Shown one piece after another: positions 8,573-18,543 of a stretch of 64,000 nucleotides of DNA. Position 1 is the first letter of the stretch, and each line of letters starts with the position of its first letter. The DNA lies in the NCBI RefSeq assembly GCF_014198245.1, contig NZ_JACIHE010000017.1:1-64000 (forward strand). Reading direction: 5' to 3'. Source of the stretch: Bradyrhizobium sp. cir1. Lineage in GTDB: Bacteria > Pseudomonadota > Alphaproteobacteria > Rhizobiales > Xanthobacteraceae. The notes under the pieces are model-generated. The model did no database searches and was not told where the DNA came from. It saw only the letters and a list, made by a program, of their open reading frames with translations. The position numbers and the translations under genes were made by a program.

Positions 8573-10951
8573 ATGGATGCGTTCAACCACCTCCACCCCG
8601 TCGAGGCCCCAGATGTCGAGCGGGCGTACGACGACGAGCTGGGACAGCAGCAGGAGTACCAAGCGGGGTTTCAGCAGCACCTGAACGAGTTGCATCCGCA
8701 CGAGCGCCCGCCCCAGAATTCAAATAACCTCAGCGACCGCGACGTTGTGTCGAACAGAGATGCGGATTTTTTGAGAATGCCGCACGGGGATCGCGTCGGA
8801 CAAGGCATCTCGGGGTTGCCCTCGGATTCGCCCGCCTTCTCTGGACAAGGCGTCAATCAAGATCTGCTTTTTCCGGGCGCGGATCGGAGTGGCCAGTTGC
8901 CAGCCGGCAGTTTCAGTCTGACGGATAGTTGCCACGGCGTGGATGCAGCTGCCGATTGGCCGACGCAAAGTTTCGATCAGGAGGAGCATTGGTGGGCGGA
9001 GCCCGGTGATGTGGTGCCTGAGTGGCCAACGACCGCGGCAATTCCTTGGCAGCAAGATCTCGGAGTATCAATCCTCGGCCGACAGCCCCGGCCGGGCGAT
9101 GGCAGTACGACGGACCTTGAAGACCCCGTCCTCAGGCAATCGCGGCTCGACCACATCTTGGACACCTGGGCCGGCGAGGAGGGGCAGACGCAAGACGAAG
9201 ACCGCCAAGAGGCCGTAAGACGAATAAGAGCCTGGGCAGAGGCCGGCGACGTCTATGCAGGGCTGGAGCTGCATGATCTGGGCCTGACGACACTGCCTGC
9301 CGCCCTTCCGCCCGGGCTCCAGTCGCTCAACGTCAGCGACAACGAGCTGGTGCGCCTGCCTGACACCCTTCCGTCCGGCCTCCGGACGCTTGGCGCCAGC
9401 AACAACCGGTTAACCGACCTGCCCGACACTCTCCCGACCGGACTCCAGTCTCTGGTCATCGGCAGCAACCAGCTGACCGGGCTGCCTGAAACGCTTCCGG
9501 AGAGCCTTTCGACACTCGCCGTCTGCAGCAATCGGTTGACCAGCCTGCCAGACAACCTGCCGGCCGGGCTCCAGGACCTCGATGTCCGCGGCAACCTGTT
9601 GACCCGCCTACCCGACATCTTACCGACCGGACTTCAGTCGCTTGCCCTCGGTAGCAACCGGTTGACCAGTCTACCCGACACTCTCCCGCCCGAACTCAAA
9701 GAGCTCGAAGCCGACGGCAACCGGCTGACCAGCCTGCCCGACACTCTCCCGGCCGAGCTCCTGTTGCTCTTCGCCCGCGATAACCGGCTGAACAGCCTGC
9801 CCGAGACCCTCCCGACTGAGCTCCAGAGACTCCACGTCAGCGGCAACAGCCTGTCGAGCTTGCCCGAGAACCTCCCGACCGAGCTCCAGATGCTCGAGGC
9901 ACGCAACAATCGGCTCACCAGCCTGCCAGAGACCCTGCTGACCCGGCTAGGTTCTGGGTGCATGGTTTATGTGGAGGATCATGCGCTGCCCGAGCAGGTG
10001 CGGACGAATTTGGCGGCAGCCCTGAATGCGCCGAGCTATGCCGGCCCGCGGGTCTTCTTTTCAATGGGTGGAGGAACGATGGTGGACCAGGAACGGCCGC
10101 TGGCCAATGCGGTCGCGGACTGGTTGAAGGGCGAGCCGGAGGCGATCGCCGTCTGGCAGAACTTCGCCCACGAGGAGGGTGCCCCGGAATACGCGCTCTT
10201 CCTCGACAAGCTGCAGAAGACTGTGAATTATGACAATCCCGAATTCCGAGAGGCGGTGGCCGAGGATCTACGGCAGGCGGCGATCAGGCCGGAATTGCGG
10301 CGGCAGTTTTTTGAGCTGGCCTACGGGGCGAGCGAGACCTGCCAGGATCGCGTCACCTTGACCTGGAACGGCATGCAGACCGCACGTCTGAACGCTGATG
10401 TCGAGGACGGAGCCTATGACGATCGGCTCGGCGAACTCATCCAGCAGGCGCGGGTCCTGTTCCGCCTGAACGCGCTCGAGCCGATCGCCCGTCAGAAGGT
10501 CGACTCGCTCGGGTTCGTCGACGAGGTCGAGGTCTATCTCGCCTATCAGGTCAAGCTACGTGAGCGGCTGGACCTGCAGCTCATCGCTCCGGATATGCGA
10601 TTCTTTGATGTCGCCCACGTCACTGAAGACGACCTCACCGCAGCCGAGATCCAGGTGCGCAACGAGGAGGCGACGGGGTTCGCCCACTATCTGGCAACTC
10701 GCTGGCAACCCTGGGAGATGGTGGTGAGTCGGATTGCGCCACAAGCTCATGCACAGATGGAGGGCCGGCTCAGGGAGGCGATGGACGAGGAGTTTCCGAG
10801 CCGCCTTGAGCAACGGCTCGCCGACCATCAGCTAACCGGAGATAGCGATGCCGAGTTGCAATTCGGAGCCCAGATTAGCGAGGAGATCGCCCGCGAGATC
10901 AAGGGTCCTCTGATGCGCCAGGTGCTTGGGGACCGCGGGCTTGAGCTGTGA
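8573..10951 (+). CDS. NopM/IpaH-type LRR-NEL E3 ubiquitin ligase, type III effector
   Basis: The 792-residue protein is a predicted secreted effector that would ubiquitinate host proteins inside plant cells. Residues 1-220 are polar and unstructured-looking, with no classical signal peptide, as expected for a type III export signal. Residues about 228-460 hold one partial and ten full leucine-rich repeats of 21 residues, each with LxxLxxxxNxLxxLPDxLP. The remainder is the NEL ligase domain, with catalytic Cys590 in the motif TCQDRVTLTWNGMQTARL. The ATG at 8573 is preceded by AGGAG and lies 62 bases behind a tts box, so expression should follow TtsI. It is the longest of three NEL proteins here (see 39384-41222 and 41968-43713). 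Confidence 0.93.
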   Translation: MDAFNHLHPVEAPDVERAYDDELGQQQEYQAGFQQHLNELHPHERPPQNSNNLSDRDVVSNRDADFLRMPHGDRVGQGISGLPSDSPAFSGQGVNQDLLFPGADRSGQLPAGSFSLTDSCHGVDAAADWPTQSFDQEEHWWAEPGDVVPEWPTTAAIPWQQDLGVSILGRQPRPGDGSTTDLEDPVLRQSRLDHILDTWAGEEGQTQDEDRQEAVRRIRAWAEAGDVYAGLELHDLGLTTLPAALPPGLQSLNVSDNELVRLPDTLPSGLRTLGASNNRLTDLPDTLPTGLQSLVIGSNQLTGLPETLPESLSTLAVCSNRLTSLPDNLPAGLQDLDVRGNLLTRLPDILPTGLQSLALGSNRLTSLPDTLPPELKELEADGNRLTSLPDTLPAELLLLFARDNRLNSLPETLPTELQRLHVSGNSLSSLPENLPTELQMLEARNNRLTSLPETLLTRLGSGCMVYVEDHALPEQVRTNLAAALNAPSYAGPRVFFSMGGGTMVDQERPLANAVADWLKGEPEAIAVWQNFAHEEGAPEYALFLDKLQKTVNYDNPEFREAVAEDLRQAAIRPELRRQFFELAYGASETCQDRVTLTWNGMQTARLNADVEDGAYDDRLGELIQQARVLFRLNALEPIARQKVDSLGFVDEVEVYLAYQVKLRERLDLQLIAPDMRFFDVAHVTEDDLTAAEIQVRNEEATGFAHYLATRWQPWEMVVSRIAPQAHAQMEGRLREAMDEEFPSRLEQRLADHQLTGDSDAELQFGAQISEEIAREIKGPLMRQVLGDRGLEL

Positions 10952-11304
10952 AATGGCCATCCTTGCGAGGAGCGTCAACGTCATGTTGTTTTCGGATGCC
11001 GGCGCGCTGAATGGGTCGTTTGTTGAAAACGCTCGGCCGGCGGATCTACGCGCATGGGCGCTCGATCTCCCCGAAAGATGGCCGCAGGGGCGCGCGGCAG
11101 CGACAAAGATGCAATTCATCAGCTTCGCAGCTGACCGACACTATTGCTTGTTGCGCAATTGCTGCTTGGCATCAGGGCATCCATCCGGGGGTGAAGCGGA
11201 CTGATTGACTGGCACATCGCCTATCCTAGGAGTCCGATGCCTCGCAACCGGAACGATGAACGATGCGCCGCTCGGTACGATTCCAACTCTAGAGCATCCG
11301 CCGA
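10952..11304. other. No supported gene
   Basis: Between the effector and the IS630 remnant I see no coherent frame or RNA gene. Confidence 0.35.
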
Positions 11305-11760
11305 TCATGTTGCAGCGTATCCTGCGGCGATGAAGTAGTTGCGGCATTCGGTTCCTGTGATGCGACCAATCGCGCTCCAGAGGCCGTGAACGGTTCGTTT
11401 TGCGGCCTCTACGCAAGAGTGGCTTGAGCTTGGCGAAGGCGTTCTCGATGGGATTGAAGCCGGGGCTGTAGGGAGGCAGGTACAGCAGGCGTGCACCCGC
11501 AGCCTCGATCATCTGGCGCACCCTTGGTCCCTTATGGCTGGAGAGGTTGTCCATGACGACGATGGCGTCTTGCGTAAGGTCGGCGATGAGAACCTTCGCG
11601 ACATAGACTTGGCGTATCTGCAGTACCGCATGGGTACATCGATGCGGTTGATTTCTTCGATGAACTCCAGCGCGAAATGAGAAAATTCGCTTGATATCTG
11701 CGGTGCCCGGCAGAAATTGGCGAATTTTCCTCTTCACGACGAGGTAAGTTTTCAATTGTG
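11305..11760 (-). mobile_element. IS630-family transposase remnant
   Basis: On the minus strand the DDE-endonuclease core is visible: DAIVVMDNLSSHKGP, then ARLLYLPPYSPGFNPIENAF (second acidic motif and the PYSPxxNPIE signature). The frame then shifts near 11420, and the usual C-terminus continues as KRTVHGLWSAIGRI and ending YFIAAGYAAT at 11305. The N-terminal helix-turn-helix part is scrambled. No terminal repeats were identified. It marks the left edge of the defence island. Confidence 0.75.
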
Positions 11761-12380
11761 GACGGTGTCCGGTCGAAGGGCCCGGGTCCGGATGAAGGCT
11801 CAAGCCGATTGAGCTCACGCCGCAGCAGCTTTTTTCTATCGATGCCGAGCAGCTAGGCTGCTTCGGGTGCTGCACACCAGGGTTTCTGACTCCGGAGTTG
11901 CAGAAGATGAAGGCGTGGGATCGTCGCGAAGGTTTTAAGTCTCTCCCAGGAGCGACAACTGGAAGTGATCGGGCATCTCGGCATTTCGGCTCGCTTCGAT
12001 CGGGGTCCGTGAGAGTGACCAAAGTTGGTCCTCTCCAAAGCGTCAGCGCGGCACGGTGTGTGTTCCCAGCCGATCGCCGCATTTGCCAGAATTTCGACGC
12101 AAGGTCGCGAGGAAAGCGGCTCGCAGGACTGAGGAGCTGGCTCAGATTCGACCTTGTACGAACCTTACCCAAAGTCACACGGTCCGCAACATGGATGACG
12201 CGATACTCATGTTAAACGTGCCGCCGAATCTTCGCGTCGCCCTCAAATTCGGCGGCCCCCTCGACCCCTCATCGACAATCCCTTTCAGCGTTTGCCGATA
12301 CTTGGTGACAACACTCCGCCCAAGATTGCGATAAGAGGATTTTACTAGTTTGTTCTGATTGGAATTAAGCGAGTCCTGTT
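11761..12380. other. No intact gene; possible transposase scrap
   Basis: A plus-strand stretch near 12090-12150 (EFRRKVARKAARRTEELAQI) looks like part of an IS3-type orfA, but it is too short to classify. Otherwise I see nothing. Confidence 0.3.
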
Positions 12381-13652
12381 GTGAGCACTTTCCAATTTAT
12401 CCATACCGGCGACATACATCTGGACAGCCCCCTGAGAGGCCTGAGCGGACAGGAGGGGCCAGCGGCCGAGCGTATTCGAACGGCGACCCGAACTGCCTTT
12501 GAGGACCTCATTACTCAGGCAATCGATAGACAGGCGGCTTTCGTGGTCATCGCCGGAGACCTCTACGACGGCGATTGGCGCGATTTTCACACCGGCCTGT
12601 TTTTCGTTCGGCAGATGGGTCGTTTGCGGGGGGCGAAAATCCCCGCCTTCGTGTTGCACGGCAATCATGACGCCGAAAGCCAAATCACGAAGCGGCTGAC
12701 GCTTCCCGACAATGTTGAGGTGTTTAGCTATCGAAAGCCTCAAACTTTCAAGCTCGATGATTGCCGCGTCGCCCTTCACGGTCAAAGCTTCCGCCTGCAG
12801 GCGACGACGGAAAATCTGGCGGCAGCCTATCCCGCGCCGATCAAAGGCTATTTCAACATCGGCGTGCTGCATACTGCACTCGGCGGAATGGGCGGTTCTC
12901 ACGAGAACTACGCCCCTTGCACGCTCGAAGAGTTGGTCAACAAGGGGTACGACTATTGGGCGCTCGCGCACGTGCATCAGGGCGGCGTACTGCATCGAAA
13001 TCCGCACGTGGTGTTCTGCGGCAATCTACAGGGGCGCCATATCCGCGAAGCCGGCCCGAAATCGGCGCAGCTCGTTACGGTCCAAGACGGAGCGATCGAA
13101 GGCGCTGAGCTGCTCCAAACGGATGTCGTGCGGTGGATGCATGTCGATGTACCGGTCAGTGGTAGCGCGCGGTTCGGGGATGTTGTAGATCAAATCAAAC
13201 GCTCGATCGACGAGGCGGCCAAGAACGCAGAAGGCCGACTGCTGGCTTGTCGCATCAAACTAACTGGCCCGACGGCTCTTCACGCCGAATTGATGGCGTC
13301 TGCGCCACAATTGTTGGCTGAAGCGAGGGCCGCAGCACTGGCTCTTGGCGAAGAGGTTGCATGGATCGAACGTGTGATCAATGCGACCGTGCCTGCGACG
13401 GCAGTTTCTAACCAGTCAGAGGGCAGCGCGATCAACGATCTCAAAGTCCTACTAGCTCAGGCTGCGGGGGATTCCGATCTCCAGGCAGAAATCGCGAACG
13501 ATCTGGGCGACCTTGTCCGCAGGCTTCCTCACGACGCGGTACTTGATATTGACGATTTTCTTCTCGAAGCGGTGATCGCGAAACAATACTCGGTTGTGAT
13601 TGAGCAGGCTGGCGAATATCTGAGCGCACGTCTGACTGCGGAAAGGCGTTGA
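12381..13652 (+). CDS. SbcD/Mre11-like metallophosphoesterase (YhaO type)
   Basis: This is a predicted DNA nuclease subunit that cuts DNA ends or hairpins together with the SMC-like ATPase encoded next. The 423-residue product carries all metal-binding motifs of the family: GDIHLD (D11, H13), GDLYD near residue 59, GNHD near 94, a His in GVLHTAL, and the HVH motif in LAHVHQGG near 195. The C-terminal 200 residues are helical and would dock on the ATPase. Start is a GTG. The next gene begins three bases after the stop, so the pair is an operon. It resembles YhaO of Bacillus more than E. coli SbcD. It opens the defence island. Confidence 0.88.
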   Translation: MSTFQFIHTGDIHLDSPLRGLSGQEGPAAERIRTATRTAFEDLITQAIDRQAAFVVIAGDLYDGDWRDFHTGLFFVRQMGRLRGAKIPAFVLHGNHDAESQITKRLTLPDNVEVFSYRKPQTFKLDDCRVALHGQSFRLQATTENLAAAYPAPIKGYFNIGVLHTALGGMGGSHENYAPCTLEELVNKGYDYWALAHVHQGGVLHRNPHVVFCGNLQGRHIREAGPKSAQLVTVQDGAIEGAELLQTDVVRWMHVDVPVSGSARFGDVVDQIKRSIDEAAKNAEGRLLACRIKLTGPTALHAELMASAPQLLAEARAAALALGEEVAWIERVINATVPATAVSNQSEGSAINDLKVLLAQAAGDSDLQAEIANDLGDLVRRLPHDAVLDIDDFLLEAVIAKQYSVVIEQAGEYLSARLTAERR

Positions 13653-13655
13653 TCC

Positions 13656-16600
13656 GTGCGTATTCGTTCTCTTGACCTGATCCGTTACGGACATTTCACC
13701 GGCACGACGCTTCATTTTCCGTCAGGCGAACCTGACTTTCATGTCGTGTACGGCGAGAATGAGGCTGGAAAGTCGACGACGATGTCGGCGATTGAAGATC
13801 TACTCTTCGGTATTCCCGGGCAATCATCCCGTAATTTCCTGCATGAGAATGCGGCGCTGCGCATCGGCGCCGCCCTAGAACGCGACGGCGCGCTGCTTTC
13901 GGTCCGGCGTCGCAAGGGCAACAAGGACACGCTTCTCGGTCCGGACGATCTGCCGCTTGCGGCTGGCGATGGCATGCTTGCTCCTTTGCTCGGCGGGATG
14001 GACCGCGCGTTTTTCTGCCGGATGTTCTGTCTTGACCATGAGCGCCTGCGGGCTGGCGGGCGGGATATCACCCAGGCCAAGGATGATATCGGCGCGGCAT
14101 TGTTCGCCGCCGGGGCCGGCGTGTCAGGTCTCCGCGATCGGCTGGGTGCGATGCAGGCAGAGGCGGATGGGCTCTGGGCCAGCCGCAAGGCGGGACACCG
14201 AAAATACTACCAAGCGGAAGACCGCCTTAAAGAGGCTGATGCGGCGTTGCGTCAACACACGGTGAGCGTAAACAAATGGCAGGAATTGAAATCCGCATTT
14301 GATGAGGCGCGCGGCCTTTGCAATCAGATCGAGAAGGAAATCGAAGAGCACGTTTCCGAACTTGCGAAGATTTCTCGAGTCCGGCGCGTATATCGCGGTG
14401 TGCGTCGGCTTCAAGAGATTGAAACCGAGATAGTGGACCTCGGCGCGGTGGTCGAATTACCTCCCGACGCGGCTAGCCAATTTGAGGAGGCCTCGGGCGA
14501 TAACGCTGCTGCAGAAGTGCGTATAAGCGCATTCCGCGAACAGATCGCAACAATCGGCACGGAAATTTCCGGACTTGTGGTTGACGATGGCGTTCTGCTC
14601 CACCAAACCGAGATTGAACGACTTTCGAAGCGCAGCATACAACTCTCTTCGGGCCGGGCGGACTTACCGAAGCGGCGGGTCGAACTCGCCGCAGCGGAAG
14701 AAGTCCTGAAGCGCGCGGCGATTGAACTGGGGTGGACAGGGTCCGTCGCCGACCTGGTCGAGAGAATTCCGCCGCGGGCCAAGGTTGCAGCAGTCCGCGG
14801 ACTGTTGACATCGCGTGGCAGCCGATTTGCCGCCGTTGATAGCGCTGAAGCGGCGCTAGAGGATGCCAGCGAAAAACTCGCCGATATCCAGGCACGGATT
14901 GAAGCGCTCGGAGCGCAGAAAGACCTTTCGGTGCTGGCTGGGGTCGTTGAGTCCATTCGTGCTTTTGGCGATCTCGATGCGCGTCTCCTGAGTATCCATC
15001 AAGAGCATCAGGATGCCGATAGATCATGTCAGCGGCAAATGGCTGATATGAATCCGCCTATCGTGAGTGAAACGAGTTTGCAGGCCTTGAAAAGCCCGGC
15101 GGAAGACGCGGTAAGGGCGCATCGCGATGCCGCCCGCGAGCTTCAGGCGCGTATTCAGCGCCAGCAAGCTGTGACGCGTGAGCTGACGCGTACAGTCGAA
15201 AACAATCGGAAGTCTTATGCTCGTCTTGTGTCGGATGAAAGAATTGTCGGCGTTGAGGAGTTGAAGAAACTGCGCGAACGGCGAGATGCCGGATGGTCTA
15301 TCATCAGGCGCAGACATGTCGACAAGATCATGGTGCCAGAATCGGAGGAGCTCGCTTTTACAAGCGGCGAGCCGCTGCTCAATGCCTATGTGAAGGCCAT
15401 CGAAGACGCCGACACCGCGGCGGACCGTCGCTTTCAGAATGCGCAGTCGACGGCTGCGGCCATGGTGCTGGCGCGGCAAATCGCTGACGAGCAAGACGTC
15501 CTTGAATCCGCCAAGCAGGAGCTTTTTTCGTTCGCCGAAGAGCAGAAAGCGTTGGCCGAGGCTTGGGCGATCCTGTGGAAACAGGTTACCGATGACCCGC
15601 GTTCTCCGGATACGAAATGCTGGATTGGCTCGATGCGAGGGCTGGCGTGCTCGATCAAATCGCAAAGCGTGACGCCGCGCTTCATGCAGGGTCCTCGCTC
15701 CAGCAGCAAATTGCAAAGGCCAAGCAACATCTCGCCAGCTTGATGGCGGACACGGCAATCGCAGCCTCGGCAGATATACTGCCGCTGAACGGAATTCTTG
15801 GTGCTGCCGAAGCGCGCCTCCGCACGGAGGAGGGCAACACACAAAAGAGGAATGAACTCGCGCTCGAGGAACGGAAGGTCGCAACAGAAGTCGAACGCAG
15901 GCGCGTGGCTGTTGAAAACGCTGCGAAAGAGCGTGATGTCTGGAACGCGCAATGGAAGGAGGCCCTGAGGGGTCTCAATCTGTTACCCGAAGCCCCGCTT
16001 GAGACCGTTCAAGAGCAAATCGAAGCAATCGATCAGATGCGGGAGACGTCTGCCAAGATCGCGGATTTGAACCACGAGCGCATTGGAAAGATCGAGCGGG
16101 ACATCACGGCGTTTACGGAGGATGTCGAAAAGCTCGTAAATGCGATCGCGCCACGGTTTTCCGGGCAGAATGCAGATGAAGCAATCCTCCAACTCCATGC
16201 GCAATTGAATGCGGCGAGGCAGACTGTCGTCTCCCGCGACGAAAAAGCTGAGGCGATGCGGGGCCTCAAGAAGAAATTGGAAGAATGCGACAAGTCCAGG
16301 ACGGACGCCGCGGCCGCAATAGATGGCCTCAAAAGGGCCGCAGCCGTCGATTCGATCGACAGATTGCGAGCGGCTATTCTTCAGTCCGATCTACAACGCG
16401 CGCTTCGCGATGAGCGATCGCGCTTGCGGACCACGCTTGAGGCTGATGGCGATGGGCTTGCTGTCGAACAACTCGCCGAGGAATGTCGCAGCGCCGATCC
16501 CGATCAAACAACGGCTCGGGAGCAAACGCTAAAGGCAATACTCAAAGATGTCAGGGAACGCCAGCTGATCGCAATTCAGAGCCGCAATGATACTGCGTTT

Positions 16601-17198
16601 GTTCGAAGCCGTCGGCGGCGACGCCGCTGCGGCCAAAGCTGCTGGTGATCGTCAGCTGGCTTTGGCCGAGATGAAGGAGGTGGCGGCGCAGTATGCGCGC
16701 GTTCGCTCCGCAACCATCATCCTGAGGTGGGCGATCGAGCGGTTTAGGCGCGAAAAGCAGGCACCATTGCTCAAACGGGCAGGGGAGCTGTTCTCTATTC
16801 TGACCGGCGGCTCGTTCCAACGCCTTACGCTCGAATACGACGAAAAAGATCTGCCACATCTGGCGGGCGTGCGTGGGGACGGTGGAGCGGTGCCCGTATC
16901 AGGTCTCAGCGAAGGCGCCGCCGATCAGCTCTTTTTCGCGCTGCGCATTGCTGCTGTTGAAGAGTATCTGATGCATGCTGCGCCGGTGCCATTTATCGCC
17001 GATGATCTTTTCATCAATTATGACGATGCGCGCGCCTCGGCCGGTTTCAGGGTGTTGCAACTGCTTGCGGAGAAAACGCAGGTGCTTTTCTTCACCCATC
17101 ACCAGCACCTGCTTGATGTGGCGTCTACTGCGTTTGGCAGGAGTGTTTCGACGGCAACGCTTGAGCCTCGCCCACATCAAATGAAGAATGTTGCTTAG
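13656..17198 (+). pseudogene. SbcC/Rad50-like ATPase (YhaN type), two compensating frameshifts
   Basis: This is the SMC-like partner of the preceding nuclease. It has an N-terminal Walker A, GENEAGKST (residues 33-41), a long coiled coil with a central hinge, and a C-terminal half with the ABC signature region GLSEGAADQLFFALRIA and Walker B in FIADDLFINYDDA. Total length would be about 1,180 residues. Two single-base differences break the frame. Near 15605-15617 one base is missing: frame 1 stops at 15743, while the correct sequence continues as EMLDWLDARAG. Near 16590-16600 one base is gained and the original frame is restored. As written only a 695-residue N-terminal piece is made. Both changes could be sequencing errors; otherwise the pair has lost its ATPase. 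Confidence 0.82.
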
Positions 17199-17493
17199 AT
17201 GGATTACAGAATGCATGTCTCGACATCATAATCGCTAAGTTCAAACGCAGTCCGCGACGCGGAGTTTGCGTCGATATGCTTCTCGGACTTCCTTTGGGGA
17301 AGATCAATCCCGGAAAGTTCACGGTGCTGCAGGCCCTTCGTCGCCGCGACACCAAACGTAACCTGATCGGCTAAGGGCTAATTTCAGATTTAGCGAGGAC
17401 GCAATCCTCGCCGAAATTGTTCCATTCACTAAATCTCATGGGGATGACGACGGCTGTAGTGGATACAGTCCGCGTTGGCCGGGAAGGGACTGT
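17199..17493. other. Spacer between the nuclease pair and SIR2-HerA
   Basis: About 295 bases. Weakly coding-like frames occur on both strands but I recognise nothing. It may carry the promoter for SIR2-HerA. A GGGAAGGGA ribosome binding site precedes the ATG at 17494. Confidence 0.3.
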
Positions 17494-18543
17494 ATGGCGG
17501 CCAAGAGCGCGCCGGAGATGGCGCAGGAATTCGCGCAGGCGGCGCTTAGCGCCACACCGGTGATCATTCTGGGCAGCGGCGCCTCGGCTGCACACGGTGT
17601 GCCCGGCATGGGCGGCTTGGCGTTGCAGCTTTCCGCTATCAAGCCTCCAACGAGCTGGACAGCAGACGAGAGGAGCGAATGGGATAAGTTCGTCGCGCAG
17701 CTTGCAGCCGGCAAAGATCTCGAAAGCGCCCTCCAGGCCGTGCGACCGACGGAACGCCAGACCCAGTTCATCGCCACCGAGACCCGCGCTGTCCTGCTGC
17801 CGCACGATCTTCGCGTCCTCCAGACGCTTGTGGCGGATCGGCGCGCGCTACCCCTTTCGCGGCTGTACCGCCATCTCTTCGACAGCACACACAAGACCGT
17901 CCATGTCGTCACGCCTAACTATGACCGGCTTGCCGAATATGCCGCGGATGCCGTCGATGTAAGCACGTTCATCGGCTTCAACTACGGTTATCTGCAATCG
18001 CGCGCCCGCGATTCGAACACGCGCGTTTTCGTTAATCGGCAGGTGACCCGTACCGTTGCCGTCTGGAAAGTGCATGGCTCTCTCGACTGGTTCCAGGATT
18101 CCGCTGGCCAGATCATCGGCGTTCGCGGAATGCCCGAAGTGCCGGCCGGATACTCGCCGCTGATGATCACGCCGGGCATCGATAAATACCGGCTGACACA
18201 TGTCGAGCCGTTCCGAACGATCTTGGGCTGCAGCGACGCCGCGCTGGAGAACGCCCGCGCCTATTTCTGCGTTGGTTATGGCTTTAACGACGAACACCTT
18301 CAGACCAAGCTGATCGAGCGTTGCGACCGCGATTCCGTCCCGCTTGTCGTGATTACCAAAGAGCTGACCACGTCCGCCCGGACCTTCCTGGGCGGCGGAC
18401 GCTGCCGGCGATACCTCGCGATCGAGGAGGGGACGATGGGCGCGCGCGCCTACATGCACGACGTGCCCAACGGGTTCGACGTAGATCAACCGATCTGGCG
18501 GCTCGACCGCTTCCTCAATGAGATGACAGGAGTTTCCGCGTGA
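17494..18543 (+). CDS. SIR2-family NAD-dependent defence protein
   Basis: SIR2 domains of defence systems hydrolyse NAD+, and together with HerA-type ATPases they block phage infection. The 349-residue product shows the Rossmann NAD-binding start VIILGSGASAAHG (GSGAS at 27-31), VVTPNYDRLAEY near residue 138 (equivalent of the catalytic TQNxD), WKVHGSLDWF near 191 with the catalytic His, and YFCVGYGFNDEHLQ, the second NAD-binding loop. The C-terminal 90 residues are of unknown function. The stop overlaps the GTG of herA by 4 bases (GTGA), indicating translational coupling and a joint complex. NAD depletion is inferred from relatives. Confidence 0.92.
   Translation: MAAKSAPEMAQEFAQAALSATPVIILGSGASAAHGVPGMGGLALQLSAIKPPTSWTADERSEWDKFVAQLAAGKDLESALQAVRPTERQTQFIATETRAVLLPHDLRVLQTLVADRRALPLSRLYRHLFDSTHKTVHVVTPNYDRLAEYAADAVDVSTFIGFNYGYLQSRARDSNTRVFVNRQVTRTVAVWKVHGSLDWFQDSAGQIIGVRGMPEVPAGYSPLMITPGIDKYRLTHVEPFRTILGCSDAALENARAYFCVGYGFNDEHLQTKLIERCDRDSVPLVVITKELTTSARTFLGGGRCRRYLAIEEGTMGARAYMHDVPNGFDVDQPIWRLDRFLNEMTGVSA

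Noticed and set aside
9300..9950. Regular 63-bp DNA repeats that could suggest a CRISPR-like array
   Set aside because: They are in-frame leucine-rich repeats of an effector, with no spacers and no cas genes.
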